Numbered from the stretch's first letter, positions 23,621-36,654 are shown. The stretch is 64,000 bases of DNA from Hydractinia symbiolongicarpus (GCF_029227915.1 NC_079889.1:2790001-2854000), one strand, 5' to 3'. A program made the numbers and translations. Notes: generated from the letters alone by a model not told the origin.

Positions 23621-26600
23621 ATGAAGTGTTTACTCTTTGTCGTCGCATCTATCCTTCTTCTTCAATTCGCAACCGCACAAGACGGTAGCGTAACTCCAAA
23701 AACATGTGAAGACTTCTTACCGCAAAAGGTTAGTGGAAATATTTACATAAAGTACACGATCTCTATTCGAATAACATTAATTTGAGCATGCGCTATTGAG
23801 ATAACAAGGCAACAAAGGATCAAGACACAAATTTCTTCGGTCCTTTTTTTACTAAACTCGTTTTTCTGCTCCTTTGTTTAATCTAACATATTTTTGACCC
23901 CTTTCTTGTTTAAATTAGTAAAAGAATACTGTATTCAGTACGTGCTTTTTCCTTCTTTTATACTTTGACGCCTTATAACAAAGAAAAATGGAAAAAGGAA
24001 TTCGAAAAGAATGCTGCAATGAATCGTTAATATTAGGCTCGTTTCGATTCGACTGTATAAAATTAATCTTTTGTGTCAATTGAAATTGATTTTTGCCCGA
24101 GAGTTTTTTGCGCTATAGCGGAAAATGCAGTCAAATGGGAACGAACCTTCATGGTTGCATTTACACGTGTTATTAAACCAATGATAATTAGAGCACCATA
24201 AATTGCATTAATCATTTTTTCTTTCTAATAATATTCACACTTTTTATCAGTTGGAGGCTAAGTTATCTTAGGTAGCTCTTAACAATCCATTATGACTGTA
24301 CCTATTATATGACACGTATAAAAATTAAAATATATTTTTACTTTGTGGTTTTAGACCTGTGATAACCTTCGTAAAGTTGCTACCCTCCTTCACGAAAAAG
24401 CCACCACAGTCCGAGATGCAGTCCAAGCTGCCATTGCCCACCACAAAACCAAAGCTAGTGAAATGCTGACCTTTATCAAAGAATACCTTGCAGAGAAAAT
24501 GCCATGTGAGAAAGTTTTGACGGAAAAAGTAAGTTCCCTCTCAATCGTACTGTTATTATACCTACTACATTTTATAACAATAATTATATAACAATATGGC
24601 ATATTTCTAGCTTTGCAATCAACTCAGCACTCTTGGCGATCACGTAAAATTGACGGCACTTCAAGTTCGTCTTGCCATTGAGAATGCAGTTTCTACTGGA
24701 GCTACTAAAGTCACAGACATCTACAAAAAAGCCGTCGATTTCATGACAACCGAAATTACATGCTCAAAGATTTTCGGTCAAGTTGTAAGTTGTACCTCTA
24801 TTATCGTTGTTGTTTTTTTGGATGAATCTTGCCTTACTTTGCAGCATTTTATTAACTGGAATTTCTTTTAGGCATGTGACAATATGGTAGAAGCTATGAA
24901 GAAATTAAAGGAACAGTCCCAACTTCTGAATGAGGCTATTATGACTGCTGCTCAAAAACATTACACAAATGTAAAGAATTTGTTGGTCAGTGTCAAGGAA
25001 ACACTTGTTGAAAAAGTGACCAACTTTCAATGTACGGATGTCATGACACAAAGTGTAAGTCAAGTTTCATTCTTTTTACTTTTTTCTTTTTCCTTTTCTT
25101 CTTGTTTAATTGATTTAATTTAATTGATAGATTGTATTTTAGCAATGTGACTTCATTACCAATTTGGCTAAAAAATTCCATATCAAGGCTACAGAGCTTA
25201 ATAGAGCCATAGTTGAAGCAGTATTCAATGGAACGAAAAGCATTAAACAAATTTACGATATCACCATTGGTGAATTGATTGAAAAGGCTAAAAACGTGAA
25301 ATGTGAAGACTTGATCCCTAAGGATGTAAGTAACTAATTTTTTTTAACAATTGATATATTCGGTAGGGCGACGTGACGAGTGAAAGAAAAATGGACTTAG
25401 AAAAACTACCATACGCCTAACTTATTTCTGCTAGTTATAACTTAAATGAAATAAATTAGTTATCTACTGAGTACAAGAACCAATTAGCTGACGAATTGGC
25501 GAACGAACTGAGAAAACTGTCTGTCACTTTTATCTATTGTGATTATTTCATATATTAAATATCTTTAATAGTCTTTAATATAAGCAAACTTTCCGAAAAA
25601 CACTCGCTTATCAAAAAAAGCTGAAAAATCAAACGAATCAAGTAACCATTGAGTTTCGGGAGATTTAAGTCAATTATATTAAAAACATGAACTTTCGCAT
25701 AATTATAAATGCTATAAAATTGATTAAACAAGTAGTTAAGGTAGTAATTTAGGTAGCTATGTGATAAGCCAGGGATATTTCCAATTTTAAAGTTGAAAGA
25801 AGCATTACCTATCTCTTAGACTTGTGATAAACTTGATGCTTTTGCCAAAAATGTCCACCTGAAAGTTTCTGATGTCACAATGGCAGTTAAGGTCGCTATT
25901 GCATCAGGAGTCACAACCGTTGGATCAACTGCAAAATTTGTTCGTGAATACTTGGCTGAGAAGCTATCATGTGACACTTTCTTATCTGAATCTGTAAGTA
26001 GTCTGTTGTCCTTCTCTTTACCTTATTTTAGTTATTTTAGTTATTTCATCATGATAAGATATATTAGTTGATATTAGCTATAAAAAAGTTGTTAGTTCAA
26101 AAACAATTTTAATGTGCCCGCACGTTTCATTGTTTTTAAACCTAAACCTTTTTTTCCAGATAGTGCATAAGAGTTTTTTTTTAAACATTTTAGACCAAAA
26201 GGAAAAACGGAATAAGCCAAAAAACACAACTGTAAACTTAGCATTGTGAGATAAAAAACACACTAACATTTGGTGTAGACGTTCCGCCAATTTTTTTTTC
26301 TTAGACATGCCAATTGCTTGAAAAACTCGCAAACAAACTTCATGTCAGTTTCAAGAAAGTCATTGAAAAATTAAGATCATTATATGCGTCTGGAGTCACC
26401 AAAGTTTCTGACATCTACAAGACAATCGTTGAGTACGTGTGGGGTCTGTTTTGGGGCGATGCTGTTGACAAAAGACAAGCGGAGTTTAGTCGTGAGTCTA
26501 TCTAAATTTCTATTGGTATCTATCCAACCATAGCATTATCCCAACGCAAAGTTTAACAAACATTAATTAGACTAAAATCGTGACATATACGTCTCCATTC

Positions 26601-27829
26601 GTCGTTTAATGTATCAGACTGTAGTTGCCCTTATTCAACTCAACTCCTGGTTACAAATTGCTTTATGAATAAAATAGTATAATTTAATGCGCAATTGATT
26701 AGTCATAGATTATACTAAATAGCTACCACTTTCACATTTTGCCAATGCATGTAGTATATTACATATAAGGTTAATAAGATATTCACTATTTAGAAAATTA
26801 TGTCCTCGTTTTAACCACTAAGTGTAGTCTTTTTTATACTATTTCTTTATTTTTTTATAGTCAAGGACATGCTTCGAGACAAAATAATGAAACTCGTCGA
26901 GAAAGTGATCACTATCAGCAAAGACCTCAAAATCAAACTAAAAGCCGACATCAATAAATTAATCGAAGATGGAAAAGTCACTATCCTGAACGTTAGACAA
27001 TATGTTAAAGATCTTATTTCTAAGTATGGTCCACAATCAGATGAAGTAACAGGTATATTTGCACTGCACCTTTTGATACCATTTAAAGTGATAACTACCA
27101 AAAAGTAATACATTTGAAACTCCTACCGAAAGGAGTATCTACAGTCTATACGTTGTATGTCTTCTGCACAAGTTTGTTCTAATATCATTTTAATCATATT
27201 TTAGCTATGGATGATGTTCACAAAAGTCTTATTGAAAAATTAAAGGATGCTTTAAAGAAAGCTCATGGAAAAGCTAAGGTTGTGATCACAGAGTTATTGG
27301 CTAAGACTAAAGATCAACTAGAGAAAATCAAGGAATACGTCAAACAGATTCTTAACAACCAAGGTATCGTTTTCAATGTAATAGTAAAGGTTTGATGCAA
27401 TAGAGTCATAAGTCCAAAGCAAGGACAACTCTCAATTAAATTTCTTATGTTAAATACAACTTTTTTATGCGAGCAATCAGAAACCAGTGTTTTGCGCATC
27501 TAGAGCTCTCATTCCTGTAAAGAATAAAACTCAACTTGTCACTAAACATTTAAATGAAATGAAATCAAACCGCCAATAACTCCCATTAGAACTGCTAAAG
27601 AACTGTGGTAATACTTCGTATTTCGATAAAGTTGTAAAATTCAGAGAACATGATATTGCATTTCTCCCAACTGTATCTGCTTTTCTTTTTTTAACAAAGA
27701 AGTTGTTAACTTTTAGGGCAATACGATGAGAGTTTGGATGTCACTCATGATCTTATAGCTGAAATGGCATACAAAACAATTGACGACGAAGCACAATCTG
27801 CTGCAGATGAAATCATGCAGATGATGTAA
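23621..27829 (+). CDS. Secreted helical-repeat protein, one repeat per exon, C-x8-C at exon junctions (548 aa)
   Basis: Ten exons: 23621-23728, 24355-24528, 24611-24784, 24872-25054, 25143-25325, 25820-25993, 26305-26491, 26861-27052, 27205-27363, 27717-27829 (TAA). All have GT-AG sites and all phases agree: phase 0 through exon 6, phase 1 from exon 7. Exon 1 is a signal peptide (MKCLLFVVASILLLQFATAQ). Exons 2-6 each encode one repeat of exactly 58, 58, 61, 61 and 58 residues. Each starts x-C-[DN] and ends C-x7, with an amphipathic middle such as ALQVRLAIENAVSTGATKV. So every junction from exon 1|2 to 6|7 makes C-x8-C. Exon 7 starts TCQLL but lacks the second Cys and holds DKR, a possible dibasic cleavage site. 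Exons 8-9 are Lys-rich helical units without Cys; exon 10 is an acidic tail. I do not recognise the family. The pattern suggests stacked helical hairpins held by disulfides, perhaps secreted and ligand- or lipid-binding (inference). Confidence 0.8.
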
Positions 27830-30800
27830 AATGTTGTAAAGACATTTGCCTCTTGTTATGAAATATAATGAAACTTGCAAACATTTGTTTCATTGTTAAG
27901 TCACGGCCTATTGTGACTAAAAAAGAATAACATATCAATTTTTTAAATTCCGCTATTTATAAAAGACCAGATAAGAGCAAACGCTAGCAATTCTTCCTGT
28001 GTTACGGAACTATATGGGTCATAGGGATAAGATACAGACCAGAATTGAAGAAGATACCCATCCATCGAAATGACGTCAATTGATCCTAATGACGTCATAA
28101 TATTGTTTTTTACCTGGAACATCTATAACTGACATGAACAAATGACATAAAAATAAATATTTCGTGAAAAACGGATCTTTTTATATTTTTCATCCTTTTT
28201 TTGATTCCCTTGACGTCATTAAGATCCATTTTCTATATGAAATCAATTTTCTTCTATTCAGTGGTCAGTCTACCAAGAGTTAAACCCGTATCGTCAGTAA
28301 TGCTTGAGGAATTCAAATTTATTGCAAAATTCAGAAAATGGCCAATTTTAGGCATGTGTGACGTCATTTTAGATCTAATGAAGTCATCAAATTGATTTTT
28401 TACCTGCAATCTGCTTGTATTCAGAATGTCTACAAGTATGTTAAGTTTTGCACCTATAGCATATAAAAAGTTCCAGATTTATGGCCCGTGGACCCCTCTC
28501 GGTGATACACTAGACCAAATAAGCTAGGTGTATATAGGCTTAAAGGGGTCAATGTTAGTTAGCATGGTGTGTGTGCAAAACAAAGCTGTATTTTCAAAAA
28601 TATTAAACATGTGCTATTTAGTTTATTACCATATTGTGTAAGAAAGGACGATGGCTGTCCAAAGCATAAAAGTAGTTTCAGCTACATATTCCGGATGTTT
28701 ATTTGGTGTCCCTTAGTTAATCAAGAATATTTTGCTACATGACATATGGAAAAAAATACCCGAAAACAACCTTAGCATGAAAAATTAGGAATTTTTGTAA
28801 TCAAACGAATTAAATTCTCCAATATTAATATTAACCGTATTCCGTCTAAATATACTCAAGAAAAATATCGTGCGACGGGCACACAAACGTTTTATATTTG
28901 CACGAAATAATAAATTTTGACCTTTCGTGTTCGAAAACGTTTTTATTTTTGTATAATTTGTTTTTTTATCTTCTTACATGTCAAGGTAAGTATATCATCA
29001 CGTTTTCTAGCCATTCATAAATCCTTAACAAACCAATATTAAAGTTATGCCAACGAATGTACATCGTGAGTAGTAGCCTTGCTAATGCTGTATGTATGCT
29101 GTTAGCTATGTTTTCTATTCAGTATAGTCGAAGTCCTTTCCTTGGCTACTATTGTTTACATGTCTAATATCTACCAATCTGTTTGTGTGCAGCTTGGACT
29201 AATTTGAATACATAGTTAAAAAAGCGAAAGTAGCCACAGCTAGCTAGAGTCAGCTGCAGAACAATTTTCAGATGATTAGCTAAGTCTATTTTTGGTGCAA
29301 CTTTAATGTTACAATGGCGGGTATGTCGTCCACACATTGCAACAACTGTCTCAGTATTATTGTTTATACAGCTGGCTAAATATTGCTTGCAACTAACTTT
29401 GGAACTTTCACGACAATTTTTTCTCCAAAATAAAAAGGGTGGGTGGTTGTTTTAACTAGAGGGGTAGCGACGGGCTCGTATTTTTATTTAAATTAGGCAA
29501 TTTGGGAACTTTCACTACAACTACAGCAGGAAGTGCCGGGTATCCGTATTAGCTATACTGCACGATAACATTCACGAGAACTGAATTTCGCAAAATAAGT
29601 GCAAAACAACTTTTTTTCTATGTTAAGTTGACAATAGATTGTAGCCCAGCGGACACACCAAACAATGGGTCATATATATTTTTGTAAAAATTGTTTCTAT
29701 ATTATGTTTTGTTCTATATTTTGCTGTTCGTGCCAAGACAAAGCACAAAGTTTTGTCCTTATGCCATTTCTTCTTTCAAAAGCAGTCTCTTGACACACTT
29801 CAAAATAAATTGTGCCACGTTTTAATATTTGACAGCAGGTTTTGAAGCAATATAAAGCAGTTTGTGTAGAACGTTTGTGTAGCGAACAACCTCTCTACAA
29901 CGTACACGTTGATGCCGCTATAGAGTGGTTTCACTGTAATGTTATTTTAATAAATAAACATTTTTTAATTTATTTATTGTCGTCGTGTTATTAAAATAAG
30001 ACATTAAACACTAGACCTGAGCCGTTACAAGATTTAGTTTAGGACTATCATTAAATAAAAACAATCCAAATCGCGCTGAAGCGGCCACCATTTAAAGCAG
30101 AAAGTTCTATAATAAAAACAGTGGTGCTCGGAGCGGATAAATCTGATTGTTAAACTTTTATAACACAGCCTCAACGAAGAGTCATAAAGTGAACGCTTAA
30201 TAAGAGACATTTTTTTACAACAAATGAAATTTCTCACTTTTAACGCACCCTAGGCGTGCATTATAAAAATATACAATTAACATATTCAATATTTTTACAA
30301 TTTTCTTATTTTTTCTTTTCTTCCCATTTGGCAGTCAATATATATCGAAAAATGGATGAAAAACCTCTCAATTGAAGAACTAAAAATGATCGTCAATCAA
30401 AGACTTTCTTATCTTTAGTCAATGTTTTTATGAATATTGCTTATACCCAACTACATAACCTCTTACTTTACAATCCTCGTGAAGTAAAAACTTGAAAAAC
30501 TTTTGGCTTAGCATTCGACCTTAAATTATATTTTGCACGAAATCTCTATAAAGTTTAAATCTCCATAAAGCTTGCACTTTATAGAACGCGGACAATTTTT
30601 AAGCACTGGCAGTGTTCGCTTTAAAGAGAATTCACTGTATAATTAAATAAAATAACCTTCTCCTTAAATTTGTTTGTTATGTTATTGAGTGATTTCAAAA
30701 AAAAATTTTTCTTCATAGCTATGTTAAGTTCAACACGCCCTACAAACTTTTACGCCCCTTATGTTCCGTGAAAACGATATATCAGATCTGTGTTTACAAA

Positions 30801-31498
30801 GGACATTTGAACAAATTATTTAAACAGGTTAAATTAATATTTTTTGAGTTGAATAACGCATTGTGTTATAATGCTTTGTTTAAATGGGTTTTAATATAGG
30901 TACCATTACAGCAAAAAGAATATTATGTACCTTATATGCTCAATTAAGTACCCTTTCTTTGAGAGCCTCAACCCACTGCTCAGAGAAGCTCTTTTATAAC
31001 TCTTGCAAAATTTAATAGGCACCCTTTTCCCCTTCAATAAGCACCCTCTTTCTATAGGTAAAAGTGGGGGTTAATTAGAGTAGTTACTACTAACGGACCC
31101 CCGGGACTGTGTTTTATTTAGTAATATCGAAACTTATTCAGATATATTTAAGTTTTGTTGCTGTGTACTTGACCGAAACGATTTCTTCAATTTCTATTTT
31201 TTTGAATGTCATTAAAGTTGTTATCTTCAAACCAAACCAAACCAAACCAACACACATCCGAAGAATAGTCAAGAATGGCCTTTATTATTTTACAGATTTC
31301 TGGGGGCGTGTATATCTCCTATATCTCATACAAAGGAATCCTGACAGTAAAACTTTAGATCTCGACTAGCATATCCATTTGTAAACAATAATAATTGTAA
31401 AGAGATACTGTTTTATTTTTATAACAATGTTGGCTTTTAACGAGTTTATTCTTACATGTAGTTACAACAACGTATTTTATTATTGTAGATGAAGTGTT
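27830..31498. other. Spacer between the live gene and its dead copy; no gene seen
   Basis: Contains four TGACGTCA palindromes within about 300 bp (28071-28078, 28090-28097, 28211-28218, 28359-28366), probably part of a repeat family, and an (ACCAA) microsatellite at about 31230-31252. The stretch around 29450 (GGGGTAGCGACGGGCTC) resembles one at about 10415, suggesting another dispersed repeat. Confidence 0.5.
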
Positions 31499-31746
31499 TA
31501 TTGTTTTCCGTCGCATCTATCCTTCTGTTCCAGCTCACAACCGCACCAAAGGTGTTGGAGTTACTTCCAAAAAATGTGAAGATTTTTTGCCGCAACAAGT
31601 AAGGATGATGAACAAAATATTGCTTTTCCAGTTTTTTTATATAATTTGATTAGAAAGTTGGTTGTGTGAACACCGACAAGTTATAATATAGATATAATGT
31701 AGGCACCGGTGCTCATTTAACGACTTTCTTTACCCAATTATTTGCA

Positions 31747-31812
31747 GGGGAGGTAGTGTAGTTGTAGCGCTGTGAACTTGTAACAATAGGGTTGAAGGTT
31801 CGAGACTCTGCT
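31747..31812 (+). repeat. tRNA-like SINE head (A and B boxes)
   Basis: GGGGAGGTAGTGTAGTTGTAGCGC... then GGTTCGAGACTC resembles pol III A and B boxes spaced as in tRNA-derived SINEs. The acceptor arms do not pair, so it is not a functional tRNA. It lies in an intron of the pseudogene. Confidence 0.45.
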
Positions 31813-32919
31813 TTTTAGTTACCAACCTTTTTATTAAGATGTTGTATTTACATATGTTAATTTTTTTGGTTAAAAGATTTAATTGAACTTGTCAATCTAA
31901 AGAGAGCATTTATCATTTGCATTCACTAAAACATTGTCTAAAAATTATATTTAGACTTGCGAAAATCTTCGTAAAGTTTCCACCCTTCTTTACGAGAAAG
32001 CTTCAACCATCCAAGATGCTGTACAAGCTGCGATTGCACAACACAAAACCAAAGCTAGTGAAATGCTGACCTTTATAAAAGAGTACCTTGCAGAAAATAT
32101 GCAATGCGATAAAGTACTTGGCCCTGACGTAAGCAAATAACTGATTTCTTTGTGTCCTAAGTTCATTCTACTAAGTAAAAGAAGTCATTGTAATGGTGAT
32201 AACAAATATAGATTACCTCTTACCCCTTGTTTCCTCGAACAAGTGCTCTAATGCCTCTTTCATCTTTCTAACCGAAAAAGATTCGAACAATTTTCTTTTC
32301 TTCTTAAGAATTCATAGCTAGCCGGCTGTATATACTATGTTAAGTATAGCGAATAACCTTTCATTGTATAACCTATATCTCGTATTTAGAGATGCGCTTT
32401 CCTTACAAATTGGCTACCAAATTTCATGTAAAAGCTCTCGTACTGAAAGAAACTGTAGTCGAGGCTGTCGATAGTGGCGCTAAGAACGCGAAAAAGATAT
32501 GCGATAAAGTTGTTGGTGGTCTTGTTGAAAAAGCGAAGAATTTAAAATGTGAAGATCTGATCGCAAAAGCAGTAAGTTTTCTGCTGCAAGGGATAAGTAT
32601 TCACTCAGCTATGCACTGCGGTATATAATTTTTTTTATCTACTTTAAATTGGAATTAAAATGTTAATGCTGCTTAAATGTGGTTTGCAGTCGTCCCAACA
32701 ATTATTTGGCGTCTGAGATGCTGACGGAAGTCGTAAGTGTTTGGTTTTATAATCTCGTCGAATGGTGATATCGTCGTGAAAATTTCACGGTAATACACAA
32801 AATACTGCTGATCTGAAACACTATAAAAACTATATTAAAAAACATATAAAACATAATAAAAACAATAATAAAAAATACGAAGCAAAAAATCAACTTGCAT
32901 TAAATAAATTAACGGATTA

Positions 32920-33488
32920 TCTCTATATTAACCCTATTCGGTCCGGGGGGGCGGATTCCGCCCCCCCCCTGACGGTTTTTTTTAATAACTCCTGATTGCT
33001 TTGTTATATGGCTATGTTACTTACTGAGTTTCAATATTTATCTATTAGACACCTGCATGCTAAATTTTTAGGTCTCATACCTTTCAGAGGCTTTGATATT
33101 GGCTATTACTCGAAACTACCCCTAAAAATCCCTATGAAATCCTTATAATGGGGAAAATATAATAACTCCAGTTAAGATTATCCTTAGAACTTGAAACTTG
33201 CAACATAACTTTGTTTCATCAAGAAGAATCATTTTGAATAATTTGCACACGTGACTAATCCGATTTCCCGATTTTGTCGGATTTTACCCAAAAATCGGAA
33301 AAAAGCGGATTTTCGTGCATTTTTTGGCAATTTTTTATCCGATCCATGTAAAAACCGGAAGATATGTTAAATGACTCTTATTTAGCTTTCAGAAACTGCA
33401 AACAGAATGTAAAAATTCGCTCTAGAACAAAAGTAATTAAATTTTATGAAAAATCCTATGAAAAGTTATTGAGGGGGGGCGGAATCCG

Positions 33489-33519
<31 letters not shown>

Positions 33520-33650
33520 CATAGTATGTTCGAAAAACCCCGGACCGAATAGGGTTAATACGGAGACTGTGTGTGTCTGTGTGTCTGTAACAGGCAAAGT
33601 GTATTTTATTTTTTTCTTTAAAAGCGTCTATAATACATCCACTATAAAAA
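32920..33650 (+). mobile_element. Helitron-like 5' end, split by a MITE
   Basis: Removing the MITE and one TTAA joins TCTCTATATTAA to TACGGAGACTGTGTGTG.., then CTGTAACAGGCAAAGTG at about 33586. This is the 5' end shared by the elements at 7891 and 8889. A 3' end was not found. Confidence 0.55.
32932..33554. mobile_element. piggyBac-type MITE with perfect TIRs and G/C hairpins
   Basis: Perfect inverted ends CCCTATTCGGTCCGGGG flanked by TTAA on both sides (32928-32931, 33555-33558). piggyBac-family elements use TTAA and often begin CCC. Just inside each end is a strong hairpin: a G run, GGATTCC or GGAATCC, then a C run (32945-32968, and about 33474 to 33516 with a long C tract). No transposase frame; the 623-bp interior is unremarkable. 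Confidence 0.8.
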
Positions 33651-35808
33651 TGTTCTGTATTTAAGAAAAGTTTTGTTTACGATTTACGACATGTGATAAA
33701 ATAAAGTGATTTCATTAGTTGGAAATTTTATTGCACACGGTAATTTAAATTTACTGTGACGAGTGCTTTTGTTATCAATTATTGTACGAGCAAAGTCACG
33801 GGCAATCAACGTTGTTATTGTTGTGGTCCATTTCATTCAAAAGTTTTAATTGCTTGCGTCTTTAAAATGAAACTGACAACAAATGATTTTGTGATCAGAA
33901 ACATAGAATAAATTTTAAATGTTTGTGAGTGGATATCGTCACAGGATTTTGTTTTTTAGCCTTTTTAATGAAATTATTCACAAACCTTTTATGATGAAAA
34001 GCAGAATAAATTTAAGTGATTCTCAACGGGTTTAAATAACTGGTGATAAATAAATAATAGTGACCTAAAAGTTATGTAAATTCTACTGAGGCTTTCCCAA
34101 AAGTTTTGCATTGCTTGGGCGTGGCTAGTGTAATAGATTTAAGAAGATTAACTCACTTACAAACCCTGAACTATGTTGATGTTTTACCAATCTAATTTAG
34201 TTAAAGACAAAATTCAAGAGAAAATTTTGGCACTCGTCTAGAAAGTTATAACAGTAAGTAGTTCCACCAGGGCTCGCTTAGAAGCTGAAATTAAAAAGTG
34301 AATCGCAGATGGAAAAGTTACCTTCGGAAAAATTAAGAAATATGTTGCAGATCTTATTGCTAAGTACGGTCCAAAATCAGATGATGAATTAGGAGAGTGT
34401 CATTATATCATGTGGATATTTTTGCTAGCAGCAAATTATGAGTATCATGCAAGGCTTATATCGAGCAAAACCTAATTTCTGAATGTAACTTTACTTTTCC
34501 GTTCGACAAAAAATAGGCAAATTTTTACCCTTTGTTGCTCTTTCTCCCTTTTGCCTTTTTCTATAAAGCTATATGAACAGCTCCGGTGACCAATTTTTAA
34601 GGTGTTTTAGTTTCCTTTATCACAATGGCAATTCAAGAGTTTTTTTTTTGTATTGTGAGATTCTGGCTCATTTACTTTACAACCTGCAGATGGAGCTTCT
34701 GGTATGTAATGAAATTTAGGTTTAGAAAATGTTTAACAGTATAATATTTAGCGCTAAAACTTTCATTCACATATTCTGTTAATATTTGCGGTTTACGCAG
34801 TCATAGCTGATTTTCATAGAAATCCTCTGAGAGTGATAACACCCCATTCTGATATCTTATCAATAAACAAATCTTCTTTCTAGCCATGGATGATGTTCAC
34901 AAAAGTCTTATTGAAAAATTGAAGGATGCTTTAAAGAAAGCTCATGGAAAAGCTAAGGTTGTGATCACAGAGTTATTGGTAAGACTAAAGATCAACTAGA
35001 GAAAATCAAGGAATACGTTAAACAGGTTCTTAACAACCAAGGTAAGGTAACATTAAAAATTTAGAAAAGATACCTTTTTAAAAAAGTAAAGGCGTTTTTG
35101 TTCCAGCTCCCATTTTTTTGTACATGGACATGTGCAATTAAATGCCTGTATGTTTTCAGCTTTGAAAGTTAACACGAGTTAAAATTTAGCGTTAACCAGA
35201 CAAACGACTTGTTTAAGAACCAAAAAAACTCACTCTTCTCACCCCATGGGAATGACTCAATAACAAGACCCTATGTCTCAGTATAATGCGTAGATGGGTC
35301 AAAAATTTATTTAACTGCGCACATTTCGTGTACGTTAGCGTGCGCTTAGAATTTATTCCTAAATCTTTGTCATCTCAAGAACTTTTAACTTCTTCTCTTT
35401 AAGTATTCTGGGATTTGTATTTTAATTTCTCTTTAATTTTATTTATATTTATGCTGATTATAATTCTATTTTTTTGATTAATAATTTTTCAGCAAGAAGA
35501 GACTAATTTTATAAGGTATAACTCCAAGAAGTAACCCAAATTGCGACCACAATGTTTTTCTGATTTCTAGAAGGTTTACTGTATTGACTAACTATTTGCA
35601 TGGTGGTCATGTTTTCTTTATGTATGTTTTCGTTTACTTGCTTTTATTTATTTGTTTATTTATTTATTCATTTATTGAATTAGGGCAATACGATGAGGGT
35701 TTCGATGCTACTCATGATATTTTAACTGAAATGGCATACAAAACAATTAATGACGAAGCACAGTCTGCTGAAGAGGAAATCGTGGAGATGATTTATGAAG
35801 AATTGTAA

Positions 35809-36654
35809 ACATATTATGTTCAAGAAAACATAAATTTCATTAATATAAATAATTTTAGTTCTTTAAATCATTAATACATGTTAGTGTGGTCATAGAAAAA
35901 TTGCTCAAGTTAGCACATTTTTATCTCTGACAATCATTTTCTCATATCTATATTATATTCCTACCATGCTTCATCAACAGAAATTAGCCCCTCTACCTGT
36001 CCACGATAAATGACGCCTAAAATTTAAATACGGTTATGAAAAATATTCAATTTCATCGAAAAAAATAAATTAAATACTTAAAAAATGATAGATGTGATAA
36101 ACACCTCTGTCCTATAACCCTCGTTTTGAAAATAATTTAAGAAATATGCCTCAGAGCGATAGTTTTCAATCACCTATATAAGTAAAAACAATAAATCCTT
36201 TGTGGTTTCAACGCTATTCGCGAACAGGACTTTGGTATCTTGAAATGTAAATGCAACGCAGATATTCACCAGTTATCCTAGAATTTATTCACATTTATTT
36301 AATTCGCATAAATGTTTACCAAAGAAATTGTTAATGAAAAAGTACAAGCATTATTTAATATGACGCAGCAGACTCAAATCTAGCCGTTTTTATAAACTGT
36401 TTAAATTTCTATTGTATGAAATAATTGATTGCAAAGTTTCTGCTTTGGACGCACGTTTTCTCATCTCTAGGGTTTTAAAATGGACTAGCTACCAGAGTAA
36501 TCTAATCCGTACTATTGTAATTAGCCTGATTAAATATAGGATTTTTAATTTTTTAAGAATAACATTAATTTTCATCCTGGATGTTTTATTGCTGACGTAT
36601 TGCAAAAATACAAATCATCAAAAACATGTTTATTTTGAAGAAAAATGTTTAATT
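35809..36654. other. Intergenic, no gene seen
   Basis: AT-rich 3' flank of the pseudogene. No supported feature. Confidence 0.5.

Larger units (their letters stand above)
31499..35808 (+). pseudogene. Decayed tandem copy of the helical-repeat gene
   Basis: Same orientation as the live gene. Recognisable exons: 31499-31598 (signal peptide; 100 nt against 108, so the frame is lost before CEDFLPQ), 31955-32128 (intact 58-residue repeat, TCENLRKV...), 32390-32571 (counterpart of exon 5; 182 nt against 183, one base lost), 34201-~34390 (counterpart of exon 8, with in-frame TAG and TGA), 34884-35041 (counterpart of exon 9; 158 against 159 nt, one base lost) and 35684-35808 (exon 10, intact, ending EEL then TAA). 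Counterparts of exons 3, 4, 6 and 7 were not found; a piggyBac-type MITE and Helitron-like sequence occupy that region. Splice sites are mostly kept. At least five independent lesions make a full product impossible. Partial transcripts could still exist. Confidence 0.85.

Noticed and set aside
31559-31598. Alternative signal-exon frame in the dead copy as a new protein
   Set aside because: The second frame matches the live gene's CEDFLPQ, so it is a frameshift and not a new design.
31747-31812. Functional tRNA gene
   Set aside because: A and B boxes are present, but the acceptor stem does not pair and the body is irregular; called a SINE-like relic.
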